Positions 9,184 through 17,952 of a stretch of 64,000 nucleotides of DNA are shown piece after piece. The position numbers were made by a program, and so were the translations under genes. The stretch lies in the NCBI GenBank assembly GCA_903884655.1, contig CAISFO010000035.1:18403-82402 (forward strand). Reading direction: 5' to 3'. The notes beneath the pieces were generated by a model. It had not been told where the DNA came from. It searched no databases and saw nothing but the letters and a program-made list of their open reading frames with translations. The DNA is from an uncultured Holophagaceae bacterium (lineage in GTDB: Bacteria > Acidobacteriota > Holophagae > Holophagales > Holophagaceae). Each line of letters begins with the position of its first letter. The stretch's first letter is position 1.

Positions 9184-9900
9184 TCACACGCCCAGGTACT
9201 GGTTGAGTTTCTCGGTGCTGGACGCGAGTGCGTCCCTAGGGATCAGGTCGGCGATGACGCCGCGGTCGACGACGTAGTGGCGGTCCGCAAGATCAGCGGC
9301 AAAGTGGAAGTTCTGTTCCACCAGGACGATGGTGAAACCGCGTGACTTCAGCTGGCCGATGAGCTGGCCGAGGGTCTGGACGATGACGGGAGCCAGTCCC
9401 TCCGTGATCTCATCCAGCAGCAGGAGCTTCGCCCCGGTGCGCAGGATCCGGGCCATGGCGAGCATCTGCTGCTCTCCGCCCGAGAGGCGGGTGCCCATGC
9501 TGAACCGCCGTTCCTGAAGGTTGGGAAACATGTCGTAGAGTTCAGGAACGGACATGCCGCCGTCCTTCACCACCAGCGGCAGCAGCAGATTCTCCTCCAC
9601 CGTCAGATTGGAGAAGATGCCCCGCTCCTCCGGGCAGTAGCCGATGCCCAGGCGGGCGATCTTGTGGGTGGGCATTCCGATGGTTTCGACGCCATGGATC
9701 TGGATCGAACCGTTCCGCCGTCCGACCAGCCCCATGATGGACTTGAGGATGGTGGTGCGGCCGGAGCCATTGCGCCCGAGGAGGGTCACCACCTCACCTT
9801 CGCCCACGGTCAGATCCACACCATGGAGGATGTGGGATTCTTCGTAGAAGGCCTGCAGGCCTTTGATGCAAAGCATCTCCTTGGGTTCGAAACCGCTCAT
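9184..9900 (-). CDS. livF: branched-chain amino acid-type ABC transporter ATPase (LivF), with Walker A lysine replaced by arginine
   Basis: Cytoplasmic ATPase, 238 aa. It has GLQAFYEESHILHGV at the N-terminus, the signature LSGGEQQMLAMARI and Walker B KLLLLDEITEGLAP followed by a switch His-less EQNFHFA segment typical of LivF. The Walker A reads GRNGSGRTT, so arginine stands where lysine is nearly always found (codon CGC in the coding strand, near 9759). LivG keeps its lysine. The variant could lower or alter ATP turnover at one of the two sites. It overlaps livG by four bases. Confidence 0.9.
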   Translation of the reverse strand: MSGFEPKEMLCIKGLQAFYEESHILHGVDLTVGEGEVVTLLGRNGSGRTTILKSIMGLVGRRNGSIQIHGVETIGMPTHKIARLGIGYCPEERGIFSNLTVEENLLLPLVVKDGGMSVPELYDMFPNLQERRFSMGTRLSGGEQQMLAMARILRTGAKLLLLDEITEGLAPVIVQTLGQLIGQLKSRGFTIVLVEQNFHFAADLADRHYVVDRGVIADLIPRDALASSTEKLNQYLGV

Positions 9901-10646
9901 GGGTGCACCCCCATGTAGGCTTCCAGCACGCGGGGATCCTGCGAAACCTCCGCATAGGCGCCTTCGGAGAGGATCGCCCCCCGCTGAAGGACCGTGATCC
10001 GGTCCGCCAGAGTGGCCACAACCTTCAGGTTGTGCTCGATCATCAGAATCGTCCGACCGGCGGAGGCCCGCTTCACCAGGGCGGTGATCTTGTCGACGTC
10101 CTCCGCGCCCATCCCCTGGGTCGGTTCATCCAGCAACACCAGCTCCGGTTCCAGCGCCAGGGTGGTGGCGATTTCCAGGGCCCGCTTCCGCCCGTAGGCG
10201 AGTTCCCCGGTGATGTCACCACTCACTTCGGCCAGTCCCACCGACTCCAGCAGATCCATGGCCCGGTCATCCAGCTGGCAGAGGCAGCGGTCGCTTCGCC
10301 AGAACTGGTAGGACGTGCCCGTGGGGCGCTGCAAGGCCAGCCGGACATTCTCGAGGGGGGTCAGGTTGGGGAAGACGGCCGAGATCTGGAAGGAGCGGAT
10401 CACGCCACGCAGGGCAATGTCTGCGGGCCGCTCCCGGGTGACGTCGATCCCGTTGAACAGAATGGTACCTGCCGTGGGAGTCAAGAACTTGGTCAGCAGG
10501 TTGAATACGGTGGTCTTCCCGGCCCCGTTGGGCCCGATCAGCGCGTGGATGTGGCCCCGCTCGACCTGCAGGTTCAGGTCATTGACCGCAGAGAAGCCCT
10601 TGAACTCCTTGGAGAGCTTCCGGGTTTCCAGAACGTAATCCGCCAT
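9897..10646 (-). CDS. livG: branched-chain amino acid-type ABC transporter ATPase (LivG)
   Basis: First gene of the importer run; 249 aa from the ATG at 10646, which has GGGAGA about eight bases upstream. An open extension to 10697 looks untranslated. Walker A is GPNGAGKTT. RSFQISAVFPNLTPLENV, the degenerate signature LAYGRKRALEIA, Walker B LVLLDEPTQGMG and MIEHNLKVV are all LivG-typical. It is separated from the upstream universal stress protein gene by only 65 bp on the same strand. Confidence 0.92.
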   Translation of the reverse strand: MADYVLETRKLSKEFKGFSAVNDLNLQVERGHIHALIGPNGAGKTTVFNLLTKFLTPTAGTILFNGIDVTRERPADIALRGVIRSFQISAVFPNLTPLENVRLALQRPTGTSYQFWRSDRCLCQLDDRAMDLLESVGLAEVSGDITGELAYGRKRALEIATTLALEPELVLLDEPTQGMGAEDVDKITALVKRASAGRTILMIEHNLKVVATLADRITVLQRGAILSEGAYAEVSQDPRVLEAYMGVHP

Positions 10647-10711
10647 CAGGTAGATCTCCCTGTTTGGTGAGATAGCTGCGCCTGACTTGCCTGTCATGAG
10701 GTTGTTTTATC

Positions 10712-11506
10712 TTAGTGTGACATCAAGACCGGAACCGTCATTTGCTTGAGCAGTTGCCGGGCCACGGATCCGAAGGCCCTGCTTCCTTCTTCTCCATGGG
10801 CGTAGGCCCCCAGCACCAGCAGGTCGAACCCTTCGTCACACACACGGTTCAAGAGCGCATCGCCCAATGTGGCCTTGCGCGTCAACAACGAGCATGGCCT
10901 GGCCACAACCCCCCGCTTCGCCAGATGTGCGAAGAGCTCCGCGAGCTGGCCACCCTGCATCCCTCCATAGGTATCCGCATCCTTCTTGGCCATGATCTCG
11001 ACTCGATGGGCCCGCTGCAGGATGGGAAGGGCATCGTTCAGGGCACGGGTCGACTCGCGCCCCGCCTTCCATGCCACCAGCACCCGCTCGCCGACGGTGG
11101 CAAAGGTCCCGGCATAGGGCACGATCAGCACGGGAAGGCCCGCCTCCAGCACCAGGCGCTCAGGGAGGTCGAAGGGCACGCCCACATCTGCGGCTTCACC
11201 CGACCCCTGGCCGATGACGAGCAGGTCACTGGAGGGAGTGCGGGAAAGCAGGACCTCGGTCATGCCAGCACCTGCGGAAGATCCGTCCACACACTGCCAG
11301 CGCCCCTTGATGCCAGCCGCCGCCACCCGCTGCTCGAAACAACTCTGTGCCGCCGCGACGGCAGCCTCGGTCGGATACCGATGCCGGACCACCAGCAACC
11401 CGGTCAAACGGGCCTGATGCTGTCTGGCCAGGCTGATGGCAACCTCCAACCTGGCACCGCAACTCGTCAAATGGTCGAGATGGACGAGGATATCTGTCAA
11501 TCCCAT
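10712..11506 (-). CDS. universal stress protein with two UspA domains
   Basis: A 264-aa protein from the ATG at 11506, which is preceded by GGGAGGC. Two tandem UspA-like domains are visible. The first (ILVHLDHL to VLIVPYAG) has SSDLLVIGQGSGE. The second starts at ERVLVAWKAGRES and ends with FDLLVLGAYAHGEEGSRAFGSVARQLLKQMTVPVLMSH, which includes the G-x2-G-x9-G-(S/T) nucleotide-binding pattern. Likely cytoplasmic stress protein. It may share a transcript with the downstream livG operon, but the 65-bp gap leaves room for a separate promoter. Confidence 0.85.
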   Translation of the reverse strand: MGLTDILVHLDHLTSCGARLEVAISLARQHQARLTGLLVVRHRYPTEAAVAAAQSCFEQRVAAAGIKGRWQCVDGSSAGAGMTEVLLSRTPSSDLLVIGQGSGEAADVGVPFDLPERLVLEAGLPVLIVPYAGTFATVGERVLVAWKAGRESTRALNDALPILQRAHRVEIMAKKDADTYGGMQGGQLAELFAHLAKRGVVARPCSLLTRKATLGDALLNRVCDEGFDLLVLGAYAHGEEGSRAFGSVARQLLKQMTVPVLMSH

Positions 11507-11716
11507 CAAGGCCTCCCTAGCCGGCACTGGTCGGAGTGGACCACGCGTTCGAAGTGAGTCGCACGAGTCGGCTCCGTGGGTTGAAGGCTGGGATGCAATG
11601 GCCTCATTTTGAGCATGCGAATGCCTGGAGGACCAGAAAAAAGGCACCCCTTTCACGGGGAGGACGTGCCGACCCGTTGGCTCCTAGCGGAAGGCCCTAT
11701 GCCCTCATCAATCGGC

Positions 11717-12031
11717 TCAAGGGATGAACGAGCAGCAGTAGTCCGCGACGGTCGGTACCTTCATGAGGAAGGTCGACTGGGGGGGGACCTGGAAGGACTC
11801 TCCCCCCTTCACGGCCTTCCACTCGGCGGCGCCCTTCAGCTGCCACTCCAGGGTGCCGGAGAGAAGCTCCATGATCTCGGCAACCCCAGTGGAGAATTCA
11901 TACTCACCCGCCTGCATGATGCCGAGGGTCTTCTTGCTGCCGTCAGGGAAGAGCACCGTATGACTGGCGACCTTGCCCCCGAAGTAGAGGTTGGCCTCCT
12001 TCACCACCGTGACGTTGCTGAACTCGGACAT
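11717..12031 (-). CDS. ppnP: pyrimidine/purine nucleoside phosphorylase
   Basis: Cupin-fold protein of 104 aa, the normal length for the PpnP (YaiE, formerly DUF1255) family. It splits nucleosides with phosphate into base and ribose-1-phosphate. Diagnostic segments are NVTVVKEANLYFGGKVASHTVLFPDG, KTLGIMQAGEYEF, EIMELLSGTLEW and GESFQVPPQSTF. It stands alone: 210 bp separate it from the stress-protein gene downstream. An upstream AGGAGA precedes the ATG. Confidence 0.93.
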   Translation of the reverse strand: MSEFSNVTVVKEANLYFGGKVASHTVLFPDGSKKTLGIMQAGEYEFSTGVAEIMELLSGTLEWQLKGAAEWKAVKGGESFQVPPQSTFLMKVPTVADYCCSFIP

Positions 12032-12160
12032 GCGGTCTCCTTTTACCTGTCCTCATTCTCACCGGGGGCGAGGCCTACCAAGAAGCCCTGATGTGGTCCT
12101 GGCGCCGGTTCCATAAAGGCCGATCATCGAAGGACCATACCGTTAGCCAAAGGGGGTGCC

Positions 12161-12997
12161 ATGTCACTGGCCAGGAGCCTTGCACTGACGCCCATCCTGA
12201 GCGCGTGGCTGTGGGCACAATTCCCCCCGGCCGGAGTCCGGACGGACGTGCTCCTGATCGGAGACCCCGCAGCCATGGCCCGGGCGGGTAACTACGGAGG
12301 GGCCATGTACCCCGCCCAACGGTACCTCGAGTCCCACCCCGACAGCTGGGGAGCGCGCTGGTATCTGGCGGGGGCCCTCTACCACCATGGATCCATCGAC
12401 CCAAGGTCCACGGACGAGGCCATTCTGGCCTATGGGATGGTGCTCACCCGCATGCCCCCGGAACCTGCCCTGGTGGCCCCAGTGCAGTTCTGGAGGGGCC
12501 GGTGCCAATTGATGAAGGGTGCCTTCCAGGCGGCCCACGCCTCCTTCGGCGCTGCCCTGGCCACAGGAGATCTGCAATACCTGAAGGATGCTGCGCCCTA
12601 CTACTGGGCAGGGAAGGCCGCCGTGCAGGCCAAGGACTGGAAGGTCTCCCTCACCCTGCTGGATCAGGCCATAGCCGCCACCACCAACTCGCTGAACAAG
12701 GGCGATGGCTGGCGCTGGAAAAGCGAAGCCTTGCTGGGCCTAGGGCGCCAGGGCGAGGCCCTGGACTCCGCCGAGGCCGCCATCAGGGAATACGCCACGG
12801 TGTACCACCAGCTGCCACCTATGCTCTACCTCCAGCGCGCGGAATGCCTACTGGCTGGACCGAGTCCGATCCAGGCCATTCCTGACCTCAAGCGAGTGCT
12901 TGAGGCCCGACCTATTGGGAAAGAAGAGAAAGACTGCCAGGCCAAGGCGAAGGACCTGCTCGCCAGGTTCCCGGCCGCATCTGGGGCCGCGAAATAG
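12161..12997 (+). CDS. hypothetical secreted TPR-like protein
   Basis: A 278-aa protein with a short hydrophobic N-terminus (residues 1-20, ending LWAQF) that could be a signal peptide. The rest is alpha-helical with repeating helix pairs: AMYPAQRYLESHPDSWGARWYLAGALYHHG, FQAAHASFGAAL, WKVSLTLLDQAI, GEALDSAEAAI. This resembles tetratricopeptide-like repeats. No catalytic motif is seen. The following gene starts 111 bp later. Function unknown. Confidence 0.6.
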   Translation: MSLARSLALTPILSAWLWAQFPPAGVRTDVLLIGDPAAMARAGNYGGAMYPAQRYLESHPDSWGARWYLAGALYHHGSIDPRSTDEAILAYGMVLTRMPPEPALVAPVQFWRGRCQLMKGAFQAAHASFGAALATGDLQYLKDAAPYYWAGKAAVQAKDWKVSLTLLDQAIAATTNSLNKGDGWRWKSEALLGLGRQGEALDSAEAAIREYATVYHQLPPMLYLQRAECLLAGPSPIQAIPDLKRVLEARPIGKEEKDCQAKAKDLLARFPAASGAAK

Positions 12998-13108
12998 GTG
13001 GGGACAGCCAAGCCTGGATGGTCGGTCCTCTGAGGGCCTCCGGGACACGGAGCCTCCCTGAAGAAATGACGGAGACCGGGGCCAGTTCTTTTCCTTTAAG
13101 CTGGAACC

Positions 13109-13609
13109 ATGTCCGAGCCCGTGTCTGAACTGAAACTCCCCATGCCCCTGCGCAAACAGAAGGCCCTCAAGGCCGCCTGGAAGCCCCTGCTCCTCCAGTG
13201 GCTGGTGCCGGGCGCCGGGTACTGGGTCACCGGAGAGAAGGGCCGCGCGAAAGTGTTTTTCGGTGTCTGGGCCCTGTTCTGCATCCTGGGCGCCCTGCAG
13301 ATGCAGCTCGGCACCGTGGATGGCGTGAAGGGCGGCATCCTGGTACCCGTGCAGGGTTCCTGGCTGGCCATCCTCGGTTCCCTGGCCACCGGGGGCATTG
13401 GTCCCGTGTACGGCGCCTTCGCCTGGGCCTTTGGCGGGGCAGGCACGGAACCCGTGCGCACCCTCACCCAGGAGTACGGGGCAACCTACGTGATGGTGGC
13501 GGGCCTGCTGAACTGGCTGTGCTGCTTCGACCTCTGGGACCGGATCACCGGCCGTTGGGTCTTCCGCCTGCCCAAGGACGAACAGATCCGGATCGCCAAG
13601 GGCGAGTAG
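13109..13609 (+). CDS. hypothetical inner-membrane protein
   Basis: A 166-aa protein with a basic N-terminal stretch and at least three hydrophobic segments: a short one around WLVPGAGYWVTG, then VFFGVWALFCILGALQM and a C-terminal VMVAGLLNWLCCFDLWDRI. The pattern 'G-A-G-Y-W-x-x-G-x-x-x-R' at the first segment resembles small TM2/DUF6677-like membrane proteins, but I do not claim a family. It precedes the spermidine-synthase-like gene by under 70 bp and may share its transcript. Confidence 0.55.
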   Translation: MSEPVSELKLPMPLRKQKALKAAWKPLLLQWLVPGAGYWVTGEKGRAKVFFGVWALFCILGALQMQLGTVDGVKGGILVPVQGSWLAILGSLATGGIGPVYGAFAWAFGGAGTEPVRTLTQEYGATYVMVAGLLNWLCCFDLWDRITGRWVFRLPKDEQIRIAKGE

Positions 13610-13676
13610 GGCCCCTCGATCGAGTGTGGCGGCCCTGCTCCAAGCTGCCAGAGTAGAGAACTCCCCCGGAGCATCC

Positions 13677-15764
13677 ATGGACACCCCCAGCGAAGGCGGC
13701 GCCGAAGGTTCGCTCCGGCTGCCCGCAGTCACCATCTTCCTGAGCGCCTTCCTCCTTTTCCAGGTGCAGCCGGTGGTTGGGAAGCTGGTGCTGCCCTGGT
13801 TCGGGGGCAGCGCCGGGGTGTGGACCACCTGCCTGCTGTTCTTCCAGTCCCTGCTGCTCCTGGGCTACCTCTACTCACACCTGGTGGTCCGCCACCTGTC
13901 TCACCTTGGGCAGATCAGACTTCACGGCGGGCTCCTGCTGGCCGCCCTGCTCACCTTGCCCCTGAGACTCCACGCCCTGTTCCAGCCCTCGGGGGGCGGC
14001 GAACCCCTGGGTCGTCTTCTGGGTCTGCTCACACTCACGGTGGGGTTACCCTACCTGGTGCTCTCCACCACCGGTCCGCTGGTGCAGGCCTGGGTGGCCC
14101 GGCAGGGCCGGGTCCCCTACCGTCTGTTCGCGCTGTCCAACCTCGCCTCCATGCTGGCCCTGGTGTCCTACCCGCTGCTGGTGGAGCCTTTCCTGCCCTT
14201 GAAGACCCAGTCCTGGCTGTGGTCGGCGGGCTTCGTCACCTTCTGCGGACTGGTCTTTACCCTGGCGCGACGCAATGCCCACGAGGTGCGAAATCCCGCG
14301 GTGGAAGAAGCTGCCTCGGGGACCCCCATGCCCAGCCAGAAGCTCCTCTGGATCGCTTTCGCGGCGGTGCCTTCGATGCTGCTGATGGCCGTGACCACCC
14401 ATCTGAGCACCAACGTGGCCCCCATCCCCTTCCTGTGGGTGCTGCCGCTGGGGCTCTACCTGCTCAGCTTCATCCTCTGCTTCGAGGGCACCCGTTGGTA
14501 CCAGCGGGGTCTCTACCTGGGCTTGCTGCCGGTGTTTCTGGTGCTGATGTCCATGTCCCTGCGACCGGATTTCCGCTGGCTGGACTACCGGTTCGAGACC
14601 TTGAGCCTGATCGCCCACTGGCTGGGCTCCGTGCGGGGCCAGGTGCTGCTCTTCAATGCCGGGCTCTTCCTCGCCTGCATGGTGGCCCACGGGGAGTTGG
14701 CCCGCCGCCGGCCCCATCCCCGCTTCCTCACCGGGTTCTACCTGCGGCTCAGCCTGGGCGGCGCGCTGGGCGGCATCTTCGTGGCCTTCCTCGCGCCCAG
14801 GATGTTCACGACCTACCTGGAGCTGCCCCTGGGGCTCGCCGCGGCAGGCGCGGTGGCCGCGCTGTCCCTGGGCTGGGACCTCGGGCCCAGGCAGCGCGGC
14901 GATCGCCCGATCGCCGTCCTGCTGGGGACCCTGGCCCTGGCCCTGGGGATCCACGCCTTCCGCCTGGACCGGGATGCAGACAAGATCACCCTCGCTCGGG
15001 GGAGGAACTTCTACGGCACCCTCGCCGTGTTCGACAATCCGGAACACACCTGGCGCTCCCTGGCCCATGGCACCATCACCCACGGCGGCCAGTTCCTTGA
15101 CCCCGTCAAGGCCCAGCGCCCGGCCACCTACTACAGCCTGGATTCCGGTGTGGGTCTGGCCCTGGCCAGCCTGAAGGAGCCCCCCCGCAAGCTGGGGCTC
15201 GTGGGCCTGGGTGCCGGCAGCCTGGCGGCCTATGGACGGCCCGGCGACCGGATCCGGTTCTACGAGATCAACCCCCTGGTGGAGCCCTTCGCCCGGAAAT
15301 ATTTCACCTATCTCGGCCAGGGCAAGGCTGCCACGGAGGTCGTGCTGGGGGATGCCCGGCTCACCCTGGAAGCCGAGCCCCCGCAGGGCTACGACCTGCT
15401 GGCCATCGATGCCTTCTCCGGCGATGCCATCCCCGTGCATCTGCTCACCCGGGAGGCCTTCGCCCTCTACTTCCGGCATCTGGCTCCCGGCGGCATCCTG
15501 GCGGTGCATGTCTCGAACCGCTATCTGGACCTGAAACCCGTGGTGCGGGCTTCTGTGGATGCCTTCGGCCGCCGGGCCCGGGTCGTCGACACGGAATCGG
15601 ACCAGGAGGAGGGCACCTTTGGTTCCACCTGGGTCCTGATGAGTGAAGAGGATTCCTTCTTCACCCTGCCCGCCTTCCTAGACAGCGAGGACGTCAAGCC
15701 CCTGCCCGCCAAGGCCCTGGTGTGGCGGGACGACTTCAGCAACCTCTTCCGGGTGCTGAAGTGA
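13677..15764 (+). CDS. fused membrane/spermidine synthase-like protein
   Basis: A 695-aa two-part protein. The N-terminal ~430 residues carry roughly 10-12 hydrophobic segments, starting AVTIFLSAFLLFQVQPVVGKLVLPWFGG, a block typical of membrane-fused spermidine synthase-like proteins. The C-terminal third has the Rossmann methyltransferase-like aminopropyltransferase fold: LGLVGLGAGSLAAYG (nucleotide loop), FYEINPLVEPFA, VVLGDARLTLE and YDLLAIDAFSGDAIPVHLLT. Start chosen at 13677 because GGAG lies just upstream; an earlier ATG at 13626 would add 17 poor residues. True polyamine activity is unproven for this membrane-fused class. It abuts prfB tail to tail with no spacer. Confidence 0.8.
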   Translation: MDTPSEGGAEGSLRLPAVTIFLSAFLLFQVQPVVGKLVLPWFGGSAGVWTTCLLFFQSLLLLGYLYSHLVVRHLSHLGQIRLHGGLLLAALLTLPLRLHALFQPSGGGEPLGRLLGLLTLTVGLPYLVLSTTGPLVQAWVARQGRVPYRLFALSNLASMLALVSYPLLVEPFLPLKTQSWLWSAGFVTFCGLVFTLARRNAHEVRNPAVEEAASGTPMPSQKLLWIAFAAVPSMLLMAVTTHLSTNVAPIPFLWVLPLGLYLLSFILCFEGTRWYQRGLYLGLLPVFLVLMSMSLRPDFRWLDYRFETLSLIAHWLGSVRGQVLLFNAGLFLACMVAHGELARRRPHPRFLTGFYLRLSLGGALGGIFVAFLAPRMFTTYLELPLGLAAAGAVAALSLGWDLGPRQRGDRPIAVLLGTLALALGIHAFRLDRDADKITLARGRNFYGTLAVFDNPEHTWRSLAHGTITHGGQFLDPVKAQRPATYYSLDSGVGLALASLKEPPRKLGLVGLGAGSLAAYGRPGDRIRFYEINPLVEPFARKYFTYLGQGKAATEVVLGDARLTLEAEPPQGYDLLAIDAFSGDAIPVHLLTREAFALYFRHLAPGGILAVHVSNRYLDLKPVVRASVDAFGRRARVVDTESDQEEGTFGSTWVLMSEEDSFFTLPAFLDSEDVKPLPAKALVWRDDFSNLFRVLK

Positions 15765-16871
15765 CTAACTCTCTGCCTTGAGGCTCTTCGCCAGCAGTTG
15801 CGTACGGATGAAGACATCGATGTCCCCGTCCAGCACTTTCTGGGTCTGGCTGGTCTCCGCGCCAGTGCGGTGGTCCTTCACCATCTGATAGGGCTGTAGC
15901 ACGTAGCTGCGGATCTGGCTGCCCCAGGCCACGTCGGCCTTGTCGCCACTGGCGGCGGCCACCTTGTCCAGGAACTTCCGCTGCTCCAGCTCATAGAGCC
16001 GCCCCTGCAGGACCTTCAAGGCGGTCGCCCGGTTCTTGATCTGGCTGCGCTCGTTCTGACAGCTGACGACGATCCCCGTGGGCAGGTGGGTGAAGCGCAC
16101 CGCGGACTCGGTTCGGTTCACGTGCTGACCGCCAGCCCCGCTGGCCCGGAAGACATCGATCTTCAGGTCCTTCTCGGGGATGTCCACGTTGATGGTGTCG
16201 TCCAGCTCGGGACTCACGTACACCGCCGCGAAGCTGGTGTGGCGGCGCTTGGCGGAATCGAAGGGGCTGATGCGAACCAGGCGGTGGACGCCGGCCTCGG
16301 CTCGCAGATAACCATAGGAGAAGGGCGCATCCACGATGAAGGTGGCCCCCTTGATGCCAGCCTCCTCCCCATCCTGGTAGTCGATCATTTCCGTGGCCCA
16401 GCCCTTGGCCTCGCAGAAGCGGAGGTACATGCGGAGCAGCATGGCCGCCCAGTCCTGGCTTTCGGTGCCGCCGGCGCCGGGGGCGATGGCCACGATGGCG
16501 TGATTGTTATCGAGATCGCCGCTGAGCATCATGCGCAGCTCGGCGTCTTCCACGGCCTTGCGAAGATCCCCTTCGACAGTTTCGGTCTCCACCAGCATGC
16601 CCGCATCCTCCCGGGCCAGTTCCAGTCCGGTCTCCAGGTCTTCCATCCCACCGGTCAGCCGCTTGGCCAGGGCGATGTCGTTGGTGATGGATCCCCGCTT
16701 CTGCAGGAGCGGTTTGGCCGCCTCGGGGTCGTCCCAGAAACCCGGAACCGTGGTCCGCTCCTCGATCTGCTCCAATTCAAGGGCCTTGCGTTCGGGGTCG
16801 AGGTGGGCGACCAGCTGCTGGACGCGGGGCTCCAGTTCGTTCTTGGCCCGCACCAGGGTCTCGAAATCCAT
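15765..16871 (-). CDS. prfB: peptide chain release factor 2, without programmed frameshift
   Basis: Terminates translation at UGA and UAA in the ribosomal A site. The 368-aa protein has the RF2 stop-codon recognition tripeptide SPF in VRISPFDSAKRRHTSF and the catalytic GGQ in ASGAGGQHVNRTESAVRFTH. The classical autoregulatory +1 frameshift, which sits near codon 25 of many prfB genes at an internal UGA, is absent. The corresponding region (HLDPERK) is read straight through as CAC CTC GAC with no slippery CTTTGA. Confidence 0.97.
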   Translation of the reverse strand: MDFETLVRAKNELEPRVQQLVAHLDPERKALELEQIEERTTVPGFWDDPEAAKPLLQKRGSITNDIALAKRLTGGMEDLETGLELAREDAGMLVETETVEGDLRKAVEDAELRMMLSGDLDNNHAIVAIAPGAGGTESQDWAAMLLRMYLRFCEAKGWATEMIDYQDGEEAGIKGATFIVDAPFSYGYLRAEAGVHRLVRISPFDSAKRRHTSFAAVYVSPELDDTINVDIPEKDLKIDVFRASGAGGQHVNRTESAVRFTHLPTGIVVSCQNERSQIKNRATALKVLQGRLYELEQRKFLDKVAAASGDKADVAWGSQIRSYVLQPYQMVKDHRTGAETSQTQKVLDGDIDVFIRTQLLAKSLKAES

Positions 16872-16956
16872 CCTGAGTCTCTCCGCCCCCAGCCCGTGGG
16901 GAACCTTCGAGTTTAAAGCAATCCGGCAGGTTACGTCCCCACGCTATTCTGGATGG

Positions 16957-17952
16957 ATGTCTGGATTCATCCCCGTGATCCCCGCCGACCTGGAGCCCAC
17001 CATCCGTGGGGTCCTGACAGGCCATGGGGGCGTCCCCCTGGCCTGGGCCCGCTGGGAACACCCGAAGCCAAAGGGCCGGGTGGTGATTTCGCATGGCTAC
17101 GGCGAGCACGGCGAGCGGTACCGGCACACTGCCCACTGGCTGCATACCCTGGGGTGGTCCGTATCCAGCATGGACCACCGGGGATTTGGCCGTTCCGGCG
17201 GCATCCGGGGCGACGCGGTGGGCATCCGGGCCTTCGTGGATGACCTCGCCTTGTTCCTTCGGCAGGAACGCCGCCATGATGCCGAGCGCACGGGCGCCAC
17301 GGCCCGGGTGGTGGACGGCGTGCCCATGCCCCCTCTGCCGGTGTGCCCGCAGGTGGTGCTGGGCCACAGTTTTGGCGGACTGGTGGCCCTCCTCACCTTG
17401 CTCTGGCACGCGGACACCCTGGACGGCCTTATTCTGTCCAGCCCCGCCGTATCCGTGAAGTCGAATTCCAAGGCCCTGGTGGTCCTGTCGCGCTTCCTGC
17501 GGTGGTTCATGCCCCACCGCCCCATCCAGCTCCACGGCGACAAGAGCCGGGTCTGTTCGGATCCGGTCATGGTGCAGCGATATGAGGTCGATCCCCTCTG
17601 CCACCGCTTCGCCACCGCCGCCTTCGGCGCGGCCCTGGACGAAGGCCGGGCCGAGGTCCTCCCCCTGGGCCACGAGCTCGACCGCCCCATCCTCCTGCTG
17701 GAATCGGAAATCGACACCGTCGTGGACCCCGATGCTTCCGAAGTGCTCTGGTCCGCGGTGCGCCCCGAACTCTTGGAACGCCACCGCCTGGCGGGGTTCT
17801 TCCATGAGATCTTCCATGACCGGCGCCGGGCCGAGGCCCAGGCCCTGGTGGAACCCTGGCTGGACAAGCTGCAGCACGCCTGGAGCCCTTCGCCCTGGAA
17901 CTCTTCCCATCGTCCCGCCATGTCTGAAGTGCTGTCTCCGGAGCCTGCATGA
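16957..17952 (+). CDS. alpha/beta hydrolase, monoacylglycerol lipase-like
   Basis: Serine hydrolase of 331 aa from the ATG at 16957. VVISHGYGEHGERYRHTAHWL and MDHRGFGRSGG are the oxyanion region of the Hydrolase_4/monoacylglycerol lipase group. The nucleophile elbow is LGHSFGG, the acid lies in LLLESEIDTVVDPDAS and the probable His is in FFHEIFHD. No signal peptide, so probably cytoplasmic or membrane-associated. It overlaps bamD by four bases (ATGA), an unusual partner. Substrate is not fixed by sequence. Confidence 0.82.
   Translation: MSGFIPVIPADLEPTIRGVLTGHGGVPLAWARWEHPKPKGRVVISHGYGEHGERYRHTAHWLHTLGWSVSSMDHRGFGRSGGIRGDAVGIRAFVDDLALFLRQERRHDAERTGATARVVDGVPMPPLPVCPQVVLGHSFGGLVALLTLLWHADTLDGLILSSPAVSVKSNSKALVVLSRFLRWFMPHRPIQLHGDKSRVCSDPVMVQRYEVDPLCHRFATAAFGAALDEGRAEVLPLGHELDRPILLLESEIDTVVDPDASEVLWSAVRPELLERHRLAGFFHEIFHDRRRAEAQALVEPWLDKLQHAWSPSPWNSSHRPAMSEVLSPEPA

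Noticed and set aside
15765..16871. Programmed frameshift in prfB
   Set aside because: The expected site reads as a plain in-frame CAC CTC GAC sequence; there is no internal stop.
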